Source: Davidsoniella eucalypti
Taxonomy: Eukaryota; Ascomycota; Sordariomycetes; Microascales; Ceratocystidaceae
Direction of reading: 5' to 3'
Length of the DNA: 64,000 nt
Assembly (NCBI GenBank): GCA_004009845.1
Contig: RMBW01000087.1
Span: 62,001 to 126,000, forward strand
The translations under genes were made by a program, and so were the position numbers. Shown in pieces: positions 10,266 to 25,747 of the stretch (position 1 is the first letter of the stretch; every line of letters begins with the position of its first letter). The notes below the pieces were generated by a model. That model did not search any database. It had not been told where the DNA came from and was given only the letters and a program-made list of their open reading frames with translations.

Positions 10266-13200
10266 GTATTAGCACATCTTTTATTATACAAATCATTTTT
10301 CTAGCATCACCATTACTATCATGGCCATTATTGGTCCTCTATAAATCAGCAGTGTTAAGGCCCCAAGATTCGGATTGTTTTTCTCCCTTCTTTTGTTTGA
10401 ACGATATTAGACGGGAGATCATAACAAACACCTCTGCTATAATAATCGCTTCAGGCCGCCAGTAATATACCGGTTTATCAACCCGCCTTTTCCCGGGCTG
10501 TCTGTCCTTCCCGAATAATGGCGTTATCGTCTATAATTGACACTTTAGAAACCCACAGATCAGCTAGAAGGACGGGCTGTAGTCTGAGAGTCCGCCTTTT
10601 TGTATTTTCTTACATCTCTCGTCGTGTCTTCCCCGACATTTTCCCACCTTTTACTTCTTTTCTTTACTTTGGCAGCCATGGCAACCAAGACGCCAATACG
10701 ACTTGCGACGACTTAAGCCGGCTGTAATATAGGCTTTTGCGTTCTATTGCGATGGGTGGTCAACACGGACTCTCTAGGCATAACAAGCAAAGTTGTTACC
10801 AAGCGGTCGGCTTTCAACACCCACGCAAACACGAGTCCAGGAATGTCCCGCAGATGGCCAACGGATTGCGGATCACAGGTCGCTGATGGCTGAGAGTTGT
10901 CATGGCAGAAGATTGACGTCTTTCTTTTGGTGCTGAAGCGTCTGAACCTGTGAGTAAAGGCATTTCCAGTCCAGATCAGCATATTCTCCGACTTATGCTT
11001 AGACCTTGCCCTGCGGCTAAACATATCACTTCATCTTCCTCTCCTTCTTCTCCATAGTCAGGCCGCCAACCTGGACAAAAGTTTGCTCTCGACGAGTTCC
11101 TGCGCCGCACGGGGTGGCGCAGATCTCGAAAGCTACATATACATTCAGGTATTTTAAGAGAACACACCGCGAGACAGAGAAAGAAGAAGAATCAAGCAGG
11201 GAGTATTATTGTTTGTCGGTGAATTCTTTCTGGTTCTAAGAACGACGGATGGGACGCTGAGGCCACTCGACGGTCTTTGGTCTACCAATCTACGAGAATG
11301 ACCGCTCCTTGGTAGACGAAAATCCGCCTACTATAACAAGACAACATAACAGCAGAAGCTAAAAAGCTGACCAAAGCTAAACTCGCCCGAGGTTTCTGGG
11401 CGTGGGAGATGATGAGGCATTGGTTGGCAATGCAGCCACTCTACTGTGTGAGATACGCTGTTTATGTGTATGTAGAGCGTATGCTTGATTTCCAGCTTAT
11501 AGCCGCCGACTTTTCCTTCTCCCCTGCGGTCTTCAGCTAGCCAGTATTCTGTGGTGTTTTTTTGGTGTAGTTGTAGTTATGTTTTGTTGATCCATGGGTT
11601 TGTGCAAAATTACATTCTTCCATGCGTTCATGCACTAGAGTTCTGGGTAAGCAGGAGAAAAAGGGCAGGGAAAGGGTTAGGTCGCAATAATAGCCCGTCC
11701 GGTACAGGCGGCTTGTGCCTTGCGTAGCAAAAAGCAGGGATTTTGGTGGATTTTTTTGCTGGTTTCTTTTTTAGCTTACGGGTTTCTCGATCCAAAGCCA
11801 GGGACTGTACAGGGAGGCAAAGTAGAAAACAACAATAAAATAAAGAAGATGTTTGGGGGCGTGCTAGCTAAAGAATCTCTACTAACAAGGCAGCTCCTAC
11901 ATATATCACACAATACCAGATTGCGCTAGGCTGCGTCTTGGCTTTCTCCGTGAAGGAAGGGCTACGCTTTGTTGCTTATCTGCTGCTATCCGGCGCTCAT
12001 GATGTGGATGTGACGAGCGGGCAGGAAGATTGCGGGCGAAGTTGAGACAGTGTGCATGAAGAGCGAAAAGAGCTTGCATATACATATGTATCTCTATGTA
12101 GGGAATTCAGCATACTCGGATATCGAGGCACGCTAGTTGCTACGAATTCCAGTGTATAGAAGCAGTTGGATGCTATTAGAACTGGTCCTTCGTGTGTTTG
12201 CTTAGCTTGCTGAGTAGGACATCCATAAAATGAAGGCTCGACTATTACGAGCTGGTCATGGAGAGTGACACGGCGTGATATCGTGCAACAAACAATCTCT
12301 CCCATTGTGCTTTTTTTTCTCTCTGCTGTCTTTCATGCCTGCATTTGCATCTGCAGGCTTTTTATTATGTATTTTTCTTCTATTTCTTTATACTGTTCCC
12401 TGCTTTTCTTGATTTCACGCCCCTAGTTTTCTTTGCCGTACATGTATGGCTGGTGGACAATACCATCGGTGATATACCAACGATTTGATTCGCACAGTTG
12501 CGAGGCCAGGTTCCTCCGAAGCATACATCATCTCACAGCCCAGACTCTCACTTCCGTATATCTGTACAAGTTAAGACTGAGAACCACAAACATCACCGAC
12601 ACGGAACGATAGAAAGCCAACTTGTCACGGGAAATATGGCAGGAATGGCGGTCTGTTTGTTGACGCCCGTGACTACAGGATTGCTTCTTTTTTGGTTGTA
12701 GACTAGACTCATTAGCCTTGTTTTTTTTTTCAGAATTCTTTTTCCAACCAGCCGACCTTTTCTCGAGGCATAAATGCCTTGATTTTATCTGTAGCCTTTC
12801 CAGCTGAGGTTGGAGCTGTAGCCGACCGTCCCACAGCATTATTGCATCACATTACTTACGGTCGATAACATGCAGCCAGCCTGCCTCGAGCTACAGCTTC
12901 CAGCATGTCTTCAAAGTCATGCTGCGTTCTTGGTTTGCGCTGCTATCGTGCGGTTGTAAAACCTCAACCTACTCGTTCTTGTGTCCGCCCATTTATGTTC
13001 TATCTATAGCTTGTCTCCCTTAGTCAACTGAGATGCATGTGTGTTCTGTGGAGCTTTCGTTGCTGACTTAGACCACATCAGCAAGTCAGTATCCCTATGC
13101 CGAGCAACCCAAACTAAGCCAACTTGATTGGCTGCGTCAAGTCTTTTGAAAACAAGTCGCCGGGCCAAGTAGATAGTGAGCATATTCTGTGGTGACTAGT

Positions 13201-14669
13201 GAACAATTATCCTAAAAGTAGCAACATCTTAGTATATCCTTCGTTTCTACCCAGTAAGTCCCGTCATGTTATGTTCTGATTCTTTACTGATAACTGGCCA
13301 TGGTACAACTTCAGCTTCTGGAGGCCGATCAACTAGGCAGGGTTGGACAAATCAACAGATCTGTCAGCTGTAACTGCTAACTTGGTACCTTATTATACAT
13401 CATGCACACCTTTTTTTTTGTCCGCTCAATTCGACTTGGGATGTGGGCAGTGAAAATCATGTCTAGACAAGTAAGTGATCACCGCTTCTTCTCCCCCAGG
13501 AACCGCTTACAATACCGAGCATGACGGAACCCCCAAAGTCCAAGAGTCTAATGTATTCTCCTTTCACTCTTTGGTTACTGATGGATGGTCTTGTTTTCCC
13601 TTCCATTCCCTAAAGAAAGGTCGGCCCTAGCTCGTACAGCTTGTACACCAATTTTTCTATGATACAATCTGCAGTGAAATAATCGTGTTTTTATTTAATT
13701 ATACTTCTTTTGATCTTATTACTCCGAACCACACCCTTCCCAGTGTAGAAGATAGATCCGAATAGTCACTGTACCAATTCTACTACTAATGCCAGGCACA
13801 GTATAAGACTTATATGTACGGTTAATTGCTACCAAATAAGTCGTAGTAGTATTGCACCGACTACTAGCATTACGACTTGTCGTCCCTCGTTGAAAACAGG
13901 GGAAGGGTCCAATTGTTCGGCAGGAATAAAGACACGAGATGTCCAAACGACACTAAGCAGGGCTCAGCAACTAGATAACAAGCAATTGACAAACCGAGCC
14001 CAAGAAATGCCTCGACCATATCCAACATAAGCTCCAGGGCTTAGCCCATTGTCCCCTTTCCACTATGTCGGGTCGCATTATGGTGCTGTGCGGAGGAGGG
14101 ACGTGTTAGGGTAAGAGTCAATTAGGCGGTGATGATTAGGTATATATAGTAAAACCTTCTTTCCTTCCTGATCTTCTCATCTAGGGTTTAAATCATGGCT
14201 ATTTGATGCATGTTAAATCCAATCAGGCTACCACCGCTGTTTAGTCAAATATTGATATTATGTAGATGTTCTGGAAGGATAAGGAGAAGAGGATGGGAAG
14301 CGGTCTACTAGTCTCGATTTTTTAGTCGTGCTACATGTACAATAGTACTACCTTCTTTTATTAACATGGCATTTAGCTGTCAGTACATCATGTCTGGCTT
14401 TGTCCAAGTACAACTAATTTGGTGTAAATATGTATAATGGTTGGAAAGGTTGTTGTGCTATTCTACATCCGGTATTGATCTGTAAGCTGACTTTGCGCCC
14501 GGTCCATGTTCTAGCTGCACTTAACAAGGAAGGGGCTGTAAGTGCTTCAATTTCTTTGTGAGATACTAGTTCAACAGAGGCTTAGGTTAACTATTTTTTT
14601 CTTCAGTATTCGGAGGCTAAGAACCATTTTTGTCATAAAATGATGTTGATTGAAGTGGTTTACATGCAA

Positions 14670-14697
14670 GACTCGAGGACTCGAGACTCGAGACTCG
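14670..14697. repeat. GACTCGAG minisatellite
   Basis: Three to four imperfect tandem copies of an octamer-like unit GACTCGAG, each containing the palindrome CTCGAG. Its role, if any, is unknown. Confidence 0.7.
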
Positions 14698-17600
14698 GTG
14701 GACAAACCGGGGCCCTGTCATCCGATCTTAGATTGGTTGATTTATCCTCTTCGGGCAACTACCCGCAGAAAAATGTAGCGTACTCTGTAACGACTAGGGC
14801 TACTTACAATATTGCATAGAAGATGAAGGAAAAGAAAAGAAAAAGAAAAGCACTAAGAGGTATTGCATGTGTCGGAGGAACATCAGTAAATTTACGGGTG
14901 TTCCTAGTTCAAAGGAACAAGAGAAGACATGCTTGACCGCTTTAACTCAGTGCAGAATGAGGCTGTGGCCATGGGACGTGCTCAAGAAGCATCAACTTTC
15001 TGGCTGACTAAGTGATTTATATCTCTTTATCGACATCTACAACATGCTATGAATAGATTAAAACTTGTGCGTGGAGGTTTCTACCCACTCTACATTTTGG
15101 GGTGATTTTTTGCTTTGTCCAGTTTATGCCCACCCATCACATGCTCATCACTATACTTTGATATGCGGATATAAAGCTGATGAGGTTTAGGGTAACCTGA
15201 TATCAAAACGTAGGCCGAAGAGACGAGTAATGAAAATCAAGGTCGAAGTACATTCATGCCTTTGGAAACGAACAATACATTGTAACGCGGCAAAACGTGT
15301 CGAGACATGGTATCGACAGATATATCATCACTAGATGTGGTTTCTTACCGATATGCTATGGTTGGGGGCAGACTATTAGCAACCCCGAATCCTCCTCTAC
15401 CAACCATTATAGTTTGTGGTCTAGCTGAGCTTCAACGACACCCCCTCTTAGTGCATAGTAGTTGTGTCAGGCTCCATCCGGAAATTCTTCTAGATATGAC
15501 TAGTGGCCCGAAGAAGCTTACCTTGGTTAAGGTAGAGAATCATTGAAATTTATGACACAAATAGGTAGTTTACCATGAACAAAGGCATACTCAACACAAA
15601 ACTGTTGGCCAGAAATCTCCGGTATGAGATGAAATGCATTGATTGAGCTCAAACTTTTCATTAACCAGACTTTAAAATGCTGTGGGTGAACTCCCCACAT
15701 ACATGAGATTTTGTTCAGACCAAAGATGCTTCAAAATCGCTCGTGTTGTGTTGAAGTCTTTGTTATATTTTTTTTGCTTGGCCCCCCCCCCCCTCTTCTA
15801 CTGCCTAGATCTGGTTAGCACTGAGACTTAAGATGTGTTAGTATCGTAGTAATAAACCACTATACAGGATGTCGAAGTTCAGTTGGAGGAACCAGGTTCC
15901 GTTATGCAATTCCATCAGGATCACAGACGGCTGTTCAAAGTTTGGTACCGAGCCTAAATTTGCGCAGGTCCAGGATCATAGAAAAGCAACACAACAAAGA
16001 TAGCTGTCCTTTCCCAAGGAAAGGTAGAAAGTTGGGATGCAATCATAGACGACAGAAGCAAAGTTGGATGATGGACCGGACGGAGAAAAAAATCCCGCAA
16101 AGAGTCATTGTCACCTCTCGTATGGTGTAGTCATTTCATCTTTTGTGTAGTTAGGTTTAGGCATTGAATAGACGGCAAGATTGACGCCTGATGGACACCG
16201 TTTTGGCCCGTCTCGGTACATTCGCGCATAGAAAGGATGGAGTGAAGGAAGGCTGTACAACAAAGAAATGGCCTTCTGGTTTGGCGGTGGTGCCTGAAAT
16301 CAGGGCCTTTTTCATATCTGTATTTTTTTTTTTCATCTATAAGAGGATGCGATATGTAGTAGCAAAACACTGAAATATGCCGAGGAGGTTTAAACCCATA
16401 GGAGCCAGACATACCATCATTACGTATGATTACTTGTCGGCAGACGGGTAGCAAGCATTGATTTTAAGAGTAACAGTAGAGATCACTCATACGCGTTATC
16501 TTTCTAGTCTTAAAGTAGGACTACAGTCGCCAGAAACCAGGCATTTTTGCTGTTGGAAGTATGCCTGGCCTGACTAATATCCAACCATTGTTAGTACATA
16601 TATTAATAGAAATAAAAGGCCAACCACTCAGTCTATCTTATATTGTATATCCAAGTTTCAACACTTAACATCTGAGTAAGTACAGTGTATATATGGCCCT
16701 CTAATATATTGTATATCGGTGCTTTTTAGACATATACCAGCGTTGCAATCGCAAGAACTATAGAGAGCAAGCTATTACCATTCACAAGTGTGATCTACTA
16801 CTACGTATTCAACTATACGCCAGGACATGAGTCAACCTTCAGTACTCATTACCAAATATGGCATGGCTACATTTTATGGCATAAAACGCAAGGCAATGCT
16901 TCTTTGATCTTAAACCTCATATTCACGTTTACAGTAGCATAACTGACAGTATGCGTAGCCTCTTGCGCGAGGTGGTTTTTGTTTTTTTCTCATATAGCCG
17001 CAAATGGCTATACAACCGATATGTATTCTTCTTCTCTCCTTAGTAGCAAATCAATGAACCACTGTAACTGCGGCATTACTTCTTCTCGTATAAGTTCGTC
17101 CTATTGCGAAATGAAGGACAATGCTTTCCATCTACATATGATCACATATGCTACGCTGAAGAAGCTAAGCCTGTCCGGTTCATTTCTTTCTTTCCTCTCT
17201 GACATTCCGTTATTTCAGCGTCACATCTACTGTCAGGGTTCATTATTCAGCTGCTATCGCTGATACGATTAGTGTAGTATCAAAAAAGACGATTGGCTCA
17301 TGCCTCGAGCACGAAAACCATGTACTCATTTTTTAGGCTCTGGAAGCAAGTAGTGACCACCTTGAAATTAGCATGCAAGGCTCTGTTTACAAAGCCAGAG
17401 GTACTGACAGATATCTTGGCTAGGGTGCAAAGGGCACGATGAGGCAATGAAGCAACCCTATATCTAGATATTATCAAAATCATCCTAGGCGCTACGGTCC
17501 ATGTAAGCCCAGCTTCTATGATCGACACTCAGAAGCCAAGCCGTATATTTAACTAGTCAGAAGACAAAAGGAAGAACTTGTCGCTATTAATTTCCTCTTC

Positions 17601-20600
17601 TGATAATGCTCCATGTGTCAACCTCGAGCACACACTTGCTATGATCACCCAAATAGTTGCAAGTGTGCTATTATTTGCTTGTCCTTCTCATAACACTTGC
17701 AATTATAAAGCCGCAAACATAGTATGTTTCTATTAATTGTCAATATGAGGCGTGTTGTATCAGATAAAGCATGTATTTTAAATGGATAAATGAAAGAAGT
17801 GATAGATTAGCAGCAAGTTGGCCCGGAATAGCAGCTGATGGGAGAGTTCGGAAGAACGACGGCGTCAAATACTATACTTATCGTTCCCTGATAGAATTCT
17901 CCGGTGCTTTTTTTTTTTTTTTTTTTCAAATGTCCCATTTTCACTCTCGTTGTCCTTGTTTCGTATTAGCCGCCCAGGTGGATAGATAAAATGGGAATTA
18001 TGGGTGTGTAAATTATAGAATAAAAAGAAGAAGAAGAATTAAATGCGAGCAATGCGCATTGAGCGTACGAACGTGATGTTCACGCGGGTCTCAGAGTCAT
18101 GTCTCAAAATGGGGATCATAGTAAGAGAGCAAGTATGACCCAAGTGTTTGTTCTAGGAAATTATGAAGACAAGGCACCACCGAAGATGTATATACACATA
18201 TATATAATCATTTCGAAGCCTATGACGCTCATTTCCACTATGTGTACAATATAGTATATGTATACTTATATGTACTTTGAAGTACTGGTAATTGTGACTT
18301 GAAATCTATAATATGATAACCTATTTCATAAAAGAATGTTCCAAGACCGGTGGAGCCGTATGCTGGAATATCAATCAATATCGTCACATCATATCATGGA
18401 AGTTTCTAATATCACGAGCTTGATCTTATTATATTCTATTTTACTCGGAAGGAATAGACCGCGCGGAGAAACTTGATTCATAGTATCATTGGTCTTATGA
18501 TTCATATAAACGGAATAGAGTAGTCGGGATCGACTTCTTATGTTTTAATTCTGCCTTTTTTTTTTATTATTATTTTTTCTTTCTTGTTAGATCATCCTTC
18601 TAGCTTGTTTCATCCATCTTTTTTTATATTTTTATAAGTCTGAATCCTTTTGAAGGGTACATCACGCAATGTTATACATAGAGAATATATAGCTTTGTAA
18701 GTATGTCCTGCCATATAGTCTCAAAACAAGCTAGAGATCTTGGCCCTGTGATTCAAACATACCAGTATGTATTCTATTATTTTCTTCGTGTGTTCGAGAC
18801 ATTTCTCTATAATAGTGCTAGGAAACTGCCGACATATAGTTGGTGGCTAGCTTCTAGAATAGTATTGATCTTGCATCCAAGTTCTATAATACCGGAAAAT
18901 AGAGATCATAGTATCGATAGTTACTAAGATATTCTCTCTCGGATATAATTAAAAAGTAGCTTATTTTCTGTATTGAGTAATGATGGAGTATGAGCCAAGC
19001 CTATCTCTGTCTGCCATGTAGTTCGAACGCGAGAGCCCAGGCGGCCCTATAGATCGCAGACGAGATGGTGCTAGTAAGATATGCTTATTTCACATGCCAG
19101 TCTCACCATAGTTGCAAGCGCCATCACAGCCTCCCCCGATCTCTCCAGTTCTCCCGTTGTCCTGTCGGCACCGGCGTCATATGTATGTCGTCTCATCTTT
19201 GCTGGTGTGGTGTGTTGCAGCGGTTGCTTTAGCTGATGATGATGAACAAGTATGTGCCCTTGAAGTTCTCAAAACAGTGTCTGGGCGTCCCATTGTTTGC
19301 CTGGCATCTGATGCCTCTATCCCGTCCTAGGTCCATCCAAGAGAAGAGAAGGCAGGTGTTCCGAAAACTTTACAAGACGAATGTTACAGTAGCAGTTTCC
19401 TTCGAAACAAGCAGTCATCGCAAGTTATATGGAGAGTACTCGGAGCTTCCCTGCTCTCCTTGTTAGATCGTCGTCATACAACTTAGCTTAGCCTTTCTCT
19501 TTGCCAGTCCGGGACGAATGCCTGTCCTTTTCTCTTCTTCTCGTTTTTTGCGTCGTTCTAGTATCTTTAGGTTATGGCCCGAATCGCCAATTTAGAAACA
19601 CGAACATCAATCAACTTCTCAAACGCCTTAAAAATAAGAATTGGAAAGGGAAAACGGCTCCTGGAAACACAACTTGCAATTTTCGCCCCGTCTCTTGAGT
19701 CTCATGTCTCTCGAATTAGTAGGCAATCATACCGATATTTTTGCTAGCGCCTCAGCTTGTCTCTATTCAATGAAGTTTTGCTTGATTCAAATGGCCGCTC
19801 TTTTTAGTTCATACGCCCGTCCATTAGAAATGTTTGGAGCTGTTTGAGGGGGACCACCGGAGCAGTTCGTTCTAAGTGCAAAAAGCCAGCATAGTTTTTT
19901 GTTGTATGCTTCTGCTATATGCATAGTATAGTGGTTCCTAGGCTGTATTTATCCCAGGTGCTTTATTTATAACAAATTGTGCTATTCTAGCTTTGTTTTC
20001 TCGTCTGACTTATAATTATACATGTGTCAATGCATCAACAGGTGTCTTCACTTGCCACCAGGTTATATATAAACTAGCGGAACTAAATAGGCTTTGTGTG
20101 CCCTGGTTATCAAAGTCTTGGCTTCCTATGAACAAAGTATGTATAAGAAAGTAAAGACAAAAACAAAAAGAAGGGTGTGTATGCAAGCAGGACATAGTAG
20201 CCTGAAATGAACTGTAACTGTAACAGGGCAAGCTACTTGCTTTGTCTACGATGCTGATGATGTCAATTGTGTAGATGCATAGGCTGTAATTATTCCATTA
20301 GTAGGTCCCAAGAACAGACGATCTTAGAACGACCGAGCGTCACTCTATTTCTTCTTCTTTTTTTGCTAGTATCTCCGGCATTGACACCAAAAGGCAAATC
20401 ATACAATTTTGTATCATGGCCGCCCTATCGATGCCTCTCGCTAAACAGCATCAGAAACGAGTTCTGTTGGCCGGAAACTTGAGGCGGATATTCTAGATTT
20501 TTGGCATTCCAACCCAAAGCCCAGGCTAGACTTTCCTGCAATGGTCATCTGCTGGCTTTTTTTTTTCTTGTTCGTTGTCAGGCAGAATATGGCTAGGAGG

Positions 20601-23600
20601 CTCAGATCAAGACTTATGGCAAATAAGAATGAAGCACGGAAAGAAAAATTGAAGGGGAGGATAAGCAAAACTAAGATGTCTTGTCTTGTCGGCCACGGAA
20701 ACTGTGACTCTGCGATGCAACGGAGCCAGCCAAACGACGCCTTACGCTGAGTTGTCACTAAATTGCATGTGCTTCTGTACCAAGCCTATGACGGGAGAGA
20801 CAGGCTCGTGCTAGGCCAAATCGTGACCTACGTGCCGAGCACCTTAACCCCGTAGCTACTACTGACCACAATATGCTTCTCCAAGCTACTTCCGGCAAGC
20901 TGCTACAATTACTATAGGGAGCTGTGATCTGTCGTTTATATCAAGATGCTGATAAGCCGTGATGCAGGTACCAGAATTCCCGCAGCATCAAGCGTTCTTA
21001 TAGTTCGTTCTAGTTCGGGGAAAAAAACCAAGGCACAATGCTAAACTTGCCGTTATATTATAGAAGGAACTGACTGAAATAAGAGACAATCATATAGAGA
21101 ATATCAGTGTTGTTAAGATTACCCACAACAAGGTGTCAAAAGTGTAAGAGTAATGTTTGTGTATGCTATAGGGTTAGTTAGGGTTGTCACAGTTGCTACA
21201 CCAACTTATAGTTACAATTCCCACCACTATCTTAGACCTCGGCATGAATAAAGCGTTCTGAGTAGTTAGAGCATTGCAAAAGTTTCTATCATAGAACTAG
21301 ATAGATAATAGCATTTTATGAACTTATCTTATGTTCAACGTCGATACTTCAAGTTTAGTACTTGCAGTCACCTAGTTCGATATATTTCAATATTATTACT
21401 TTGCTATATAATACACCATAGAAGAAACGTTGACACGGAAAATCGTGGCTCTTTGTTTATTCCTCACTTTCAATATAGTGTTCGTCCCAAGAGATCAGAT
21501 CAGACCAAAGTACCAATGGTTGAGATGTTGGCTCTTAGACATTAAAACGCCTAGAATGTGTTGAAGCTCGAGTGTTCAAGAATGGAGAGACAAAAAGGGC
21601 TAAGGAGGGGGGGGGGAGAATGTTCAGCGAGTTGTTCAGACGTTAATTTAGCCATGACAAGACAAGCTACAGTGGATCATTTTGTTGTCGTTCTGTGCCT
21701 TTGGACACATTTGTTTTTAAAGAATACAGACACAGCCCCCCTCCTCTTTGCCTGTATATAAGTACTACCCTTTTTGCTTTTTTTTTGGATTTTATTTGTC
21801 TCCCCCCCTCGATGTCTCTGTCAAAAAGTCTGTGCTCAGACGTCGCGGAAATGCTTCTAGAAGGAGATCTCGGACAATGTCACATTCCAGGCCAACTAAA
21901 AAAACTAAACCATCAGCTGTAACTAAGTAACAAATCGCAATGCAATAGCGCTAGCCTGCCGGAAGCTTATGCCTACGAACGAGTGTAATGAACGGTCTCC
22001 ACGAACCCCCTTCTTGTCTCGAATCTGGGAACCCTATTGCCTTCCTGTCCTCCCTTTTTTCCCCTTCTTTTTGGGCTATTTTGACTCTTATTTCTTCTTT
22101 CCTCCCCCGGGTCATGAGACCATAGATAGAGATGGAGGCACAGAAAAGAAACCCAATCCAACATAACTGGACTGTGCTAAGTACTGGGGATAAAAGTGAA
22201 ACAGCGTTACGTCGACACGCCGCTGTTCAAACAGTTCAAACTATGCCCTAAGGCTGACTATGACTAGCTAGCTTCTGATAGCTGGCAATATTATGTCTAT
22301 CATTCTAAACGTAGAAGTTATTTTGATATTATACTCGATAGGGTTTGCCTGGGCTAGTATATGCATATCGCCTTGTTCCTAGGCACATGATAGCAACGAT
22401 GGTAGCAAGCATCGCTACTGCAGGCTCGGATATGACCTCGCGAGGAACGAACTTCCTTTTTGATATGCTGTAGAATCACATACCTCTGTCGTTATCCGAG
22501 GCTTACAGAGGAAGAACGAGATGAGGACCAAAAGACCGGCTGAATTTGGGGGTCTGTAGGAAAGAAAAGACACCTTTGACTGCTTATTCGAGTCGGACAC
22601 AGCTTCCTGCTTCGGCGTAAGCCACGTATCTTATCCAGCTGGGTGGTTGAGATAGTACTGCATTGGCCTATGTAGCCTATCTACTGAGAAAGTAATTGGC
22701 AGCCAGGCTCTATTGCCCGCCCAACATGTCGGCATTAACGTCTTTCAAGTCTGCTAAATGGCAGCCATGGTTGAGACTGGCTGGTTGGGTCTCGTGACGA
22801 CATAATACTATGTGAATACACATGTCTGAGAGCGTTGTTTTTTTATTCATGACTACTCAACTTGTAGTCAAAGTGCCAAGTTATCAACACTAAAAACTAA
22901 GCAGTATAATGCATTAACTGTTGTAATTTTGGGAACACCGAGGACTTGATTGATTGGCAAGGGTCCCCTCCCCTTTGCTTGAAAAAATAGACGCTTTTTA
23001 TCCTGCTTCTCTCTCTTTCCCCTCCTCTTGATTGATGGAGGGGCTTGGGCCTTAAGAAAGACTTTGAGCTTAAGCTTGCCTAGTTGGGATCTGGTACGAA
23101 AGCCGAGCTAAGAAAATAACATGATATTTAGTTCTTTTCCATGTACTACTGAATCTGAGAGTCGATTAGTTTCCGGCTTATGTCTCTCTCTTTCTCTTTA
23201 AACCTGTCTATGGCTTGAAAAGACAAGGCTTTATATTGTGCTCAAAAGCTAGCAAGCATGCTTTGAAGAGATGTCTGTGAAAGTGGTAAAAGAATGCTTC
23301 ACGATGAGGACACGACACGAATATGCCGGCTTGACTGCTGCTGCGAACCAAGTGTGCTCTAAGACGCACACTTGCATAATAACGAAATCAGCTCTTTTCG
23401 GACCTAATGCCATAGCGAGCCAAGTACATACATCCGATAGAAAAAACGGCAAACGCTCAGACACCGAGGATTGCTGCTAGAATTCAAGAGGTGAACGCCA
23501 CCAAATACACTTTCATTGCAGGCTTCCTTTCAGTCATATGAGTTCAGGTAGCAAATACAGAATTAAAAATCAATGTTGGAGCAGAATCCCCTGGACAGCG

Positions 23601-25706
23601 ACTATACCTGTACATGTCGCCTGGCTTATTCTACTGGCAGTCGGCTGGCCAAGTCATCAGGCTTACCGGATCTAGGCTATTCTGGCTTCTGCAGGTCCAA
23701 AAGCCAGCACTTGAACTTAGTTCCCTTAGCCCTTGGCCCTGTCGTGACTTTCCTTGCCATTGACTGCCCTGCCATGACGTGCCGTGCACCAATGCCGCAG
23801 GTACAGTTTTAACGAGGCGAGCAGGAGGGTTTTTCGCATCCGTGCTATTATTTATATACGTACTCTGTTGACTCGATGCAGCTCCTACTCAGTTAGTACG
23901 TATCTTTATATGTAGATAGATACAGAGCACGACATATATCTTGGCTGGAAACATGCAGCCCAAGCCATCTTCAAAGAGGCGAGAAAGCAGGAAAAATAGC
24001 GCCTCTTGTTTCGCGGAAGTGTAACCAGTTCAATAACTATACGATAATAACACTGTTGCACAGCTTCTTGCTCTTCTCCCTTCCCATCCCATACAGGTCT
24101 CCTCGTGATTACCTGCTAGGAAAACAGCAAGAGCAAAAAGAGAAAGATGACTTGTTCACACATAGCATATTGTATACAGACAGCTAGCCCGTACCAACAT
24201 ACTAGTAGAACCACTCGGTTTCTGACGGCCTGAATAATCCTTCGTGGCTCCCGACCACGGAATGAAGAAAGAAAGAGGGGCCTGGCAACGCGACCTGAAG
24301 AAATCTTTCTGCCAAAGCTGAGCAAAAGTAAGCAGTGACTCCCTGAAGTTACGGCTGCTGCTCCTGTTTATGATATGGAAGCCGTTGCGTGAGTGGCTTT
24401 CAAGTGCCATGGCAAACCGACTCTGAATAGCCGCCGCTCTGCCATTCATAGGCATTTTGTTTCTTGATTCTCTCTTAGTGATGCTGAAGGCTGTGCCTAT
24501 ATTTGCTTTTTTTTTAACCTCCTTCTGGGGCTTCTGACTTGAGCGTCCACCCCGGCTGCTACTACAACTATTCATGCTTATATAACCGTGACCTTCTATC
24601 TGGGATTGTCAAGGGAGGGGGCTTTGGAGCTGCTGTACGAATAAACTATACGTCGTTCTGACGGAATCTGTGGCTCCTACCTTGCGGATGTTTGGTGCCT
24701 TTTCTTTGTTGCCACCATATTGTACCAATGTTGTAGTAATAGAGTAACAATATCAATCTCTGTTATGGTATGTAGCAGACAAGATGTTACAAGTATGCAG
24801 CTTTGGCCTTGGTTGTTATGTTACTATCGTGTAGTTTTCAATGATACATGTGGTTATTAGTTGACAATAGAATAGGAAGACCCTTGGATTTAGAGATGCG
24901 GGAATCGACAAATCACAGACCTTGTCCAGCATGTCGCCTGTTGCTTCTTGACTGTTAACTCTTGTGCTCTGGTCATTGCCCCCCCCATTTCCCTAAACTA
25001 TGGGATTTTTGAAGTTATTTTTGGCTATTTTTTATATATATATTTTGCTGAACCCTGCCCGCGGCCGAGGGAGGTCTGAGTGTTTGTTTTTTTACTCGAA
25101 GCTCCGGGTGGCTACGTGCTGCTTTTATGTGGTTATGCAAAAAAAAAAAAAAAAAAAAGAAGAGGATCCTGCCCCGATGCTAGTACATGACTTGTAAAAT
25201 GAGATGAGTTTTTTGCGTTTTACTTGGCTGTGCCTACAAGACGTAGACCAAGCAGCGGGATATTTAAGTAGCGCGTTTTTCTATTTTGTTCCTTGTGCGT
25301 GGGCTTGAATACAGATAATCAGCTTGGGGCTGGGGCCGTTAAAGCTTATGAACTCGACGCTTGACCTTTTCTTCCCTCGGTTCCTCGAATCTTGATAATC
25401 TGCGTCTAAGCAAGTCTTACGAGATATATCTTGCATGTTATACAACTTGATTGCAGAAACATGTAGACTGGGCACAAAATCGAGCATAAAATGAATTTCT
25501 GTTTTTACAAAAAGAGTATAGTTATACATCAGTTAGGCTGAGGTTGGTGTACGTACATAATGGCTAAAGCTGATGGTAATAAAAGCTAGGTTTCAGCATA
25601 TCACAGCACAACTAACGAGATAAAATGACCATGTTTATATTCCTGCTGTTCATCTTTCTTCTTGCAAACACTTATATCAAGTGACTCGTCCGGTCCGGCC
25701 TATACT

Positions 25707-25747
25707 CAGACCAAGACCAGACCAAAGCCAAAACCAAAACCGGACCA
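25707..25747. repeat. ACC/AAA low-complexity tandem block
   Basis: A stretch with almost no T, made of short units of the form GACCAA / CCAAAA, ending in CCGGACCAC. It reads as a degenerate tandem of 5-6 bp units with strong strand asymmetry. Confidence 0.6.

Noticed and set aside
19236..19330. GATGATGA followed about 85 nt later by CTGA, a box C/D snoRNA-like arrangement
   Set aside because: There is no terminal stem bringing the boxes together and no C'/D' pair; box-like words of this length are common by chance.
24156..24575. 139-residue minus-strand frame with an ATG and a nearby TATATAAG
   Set aside because: The TATA-like sequence is only 3 nt from the ATG, and the protein is a Ser/Arg/Lys mix with no recognisable domain; probably chance.
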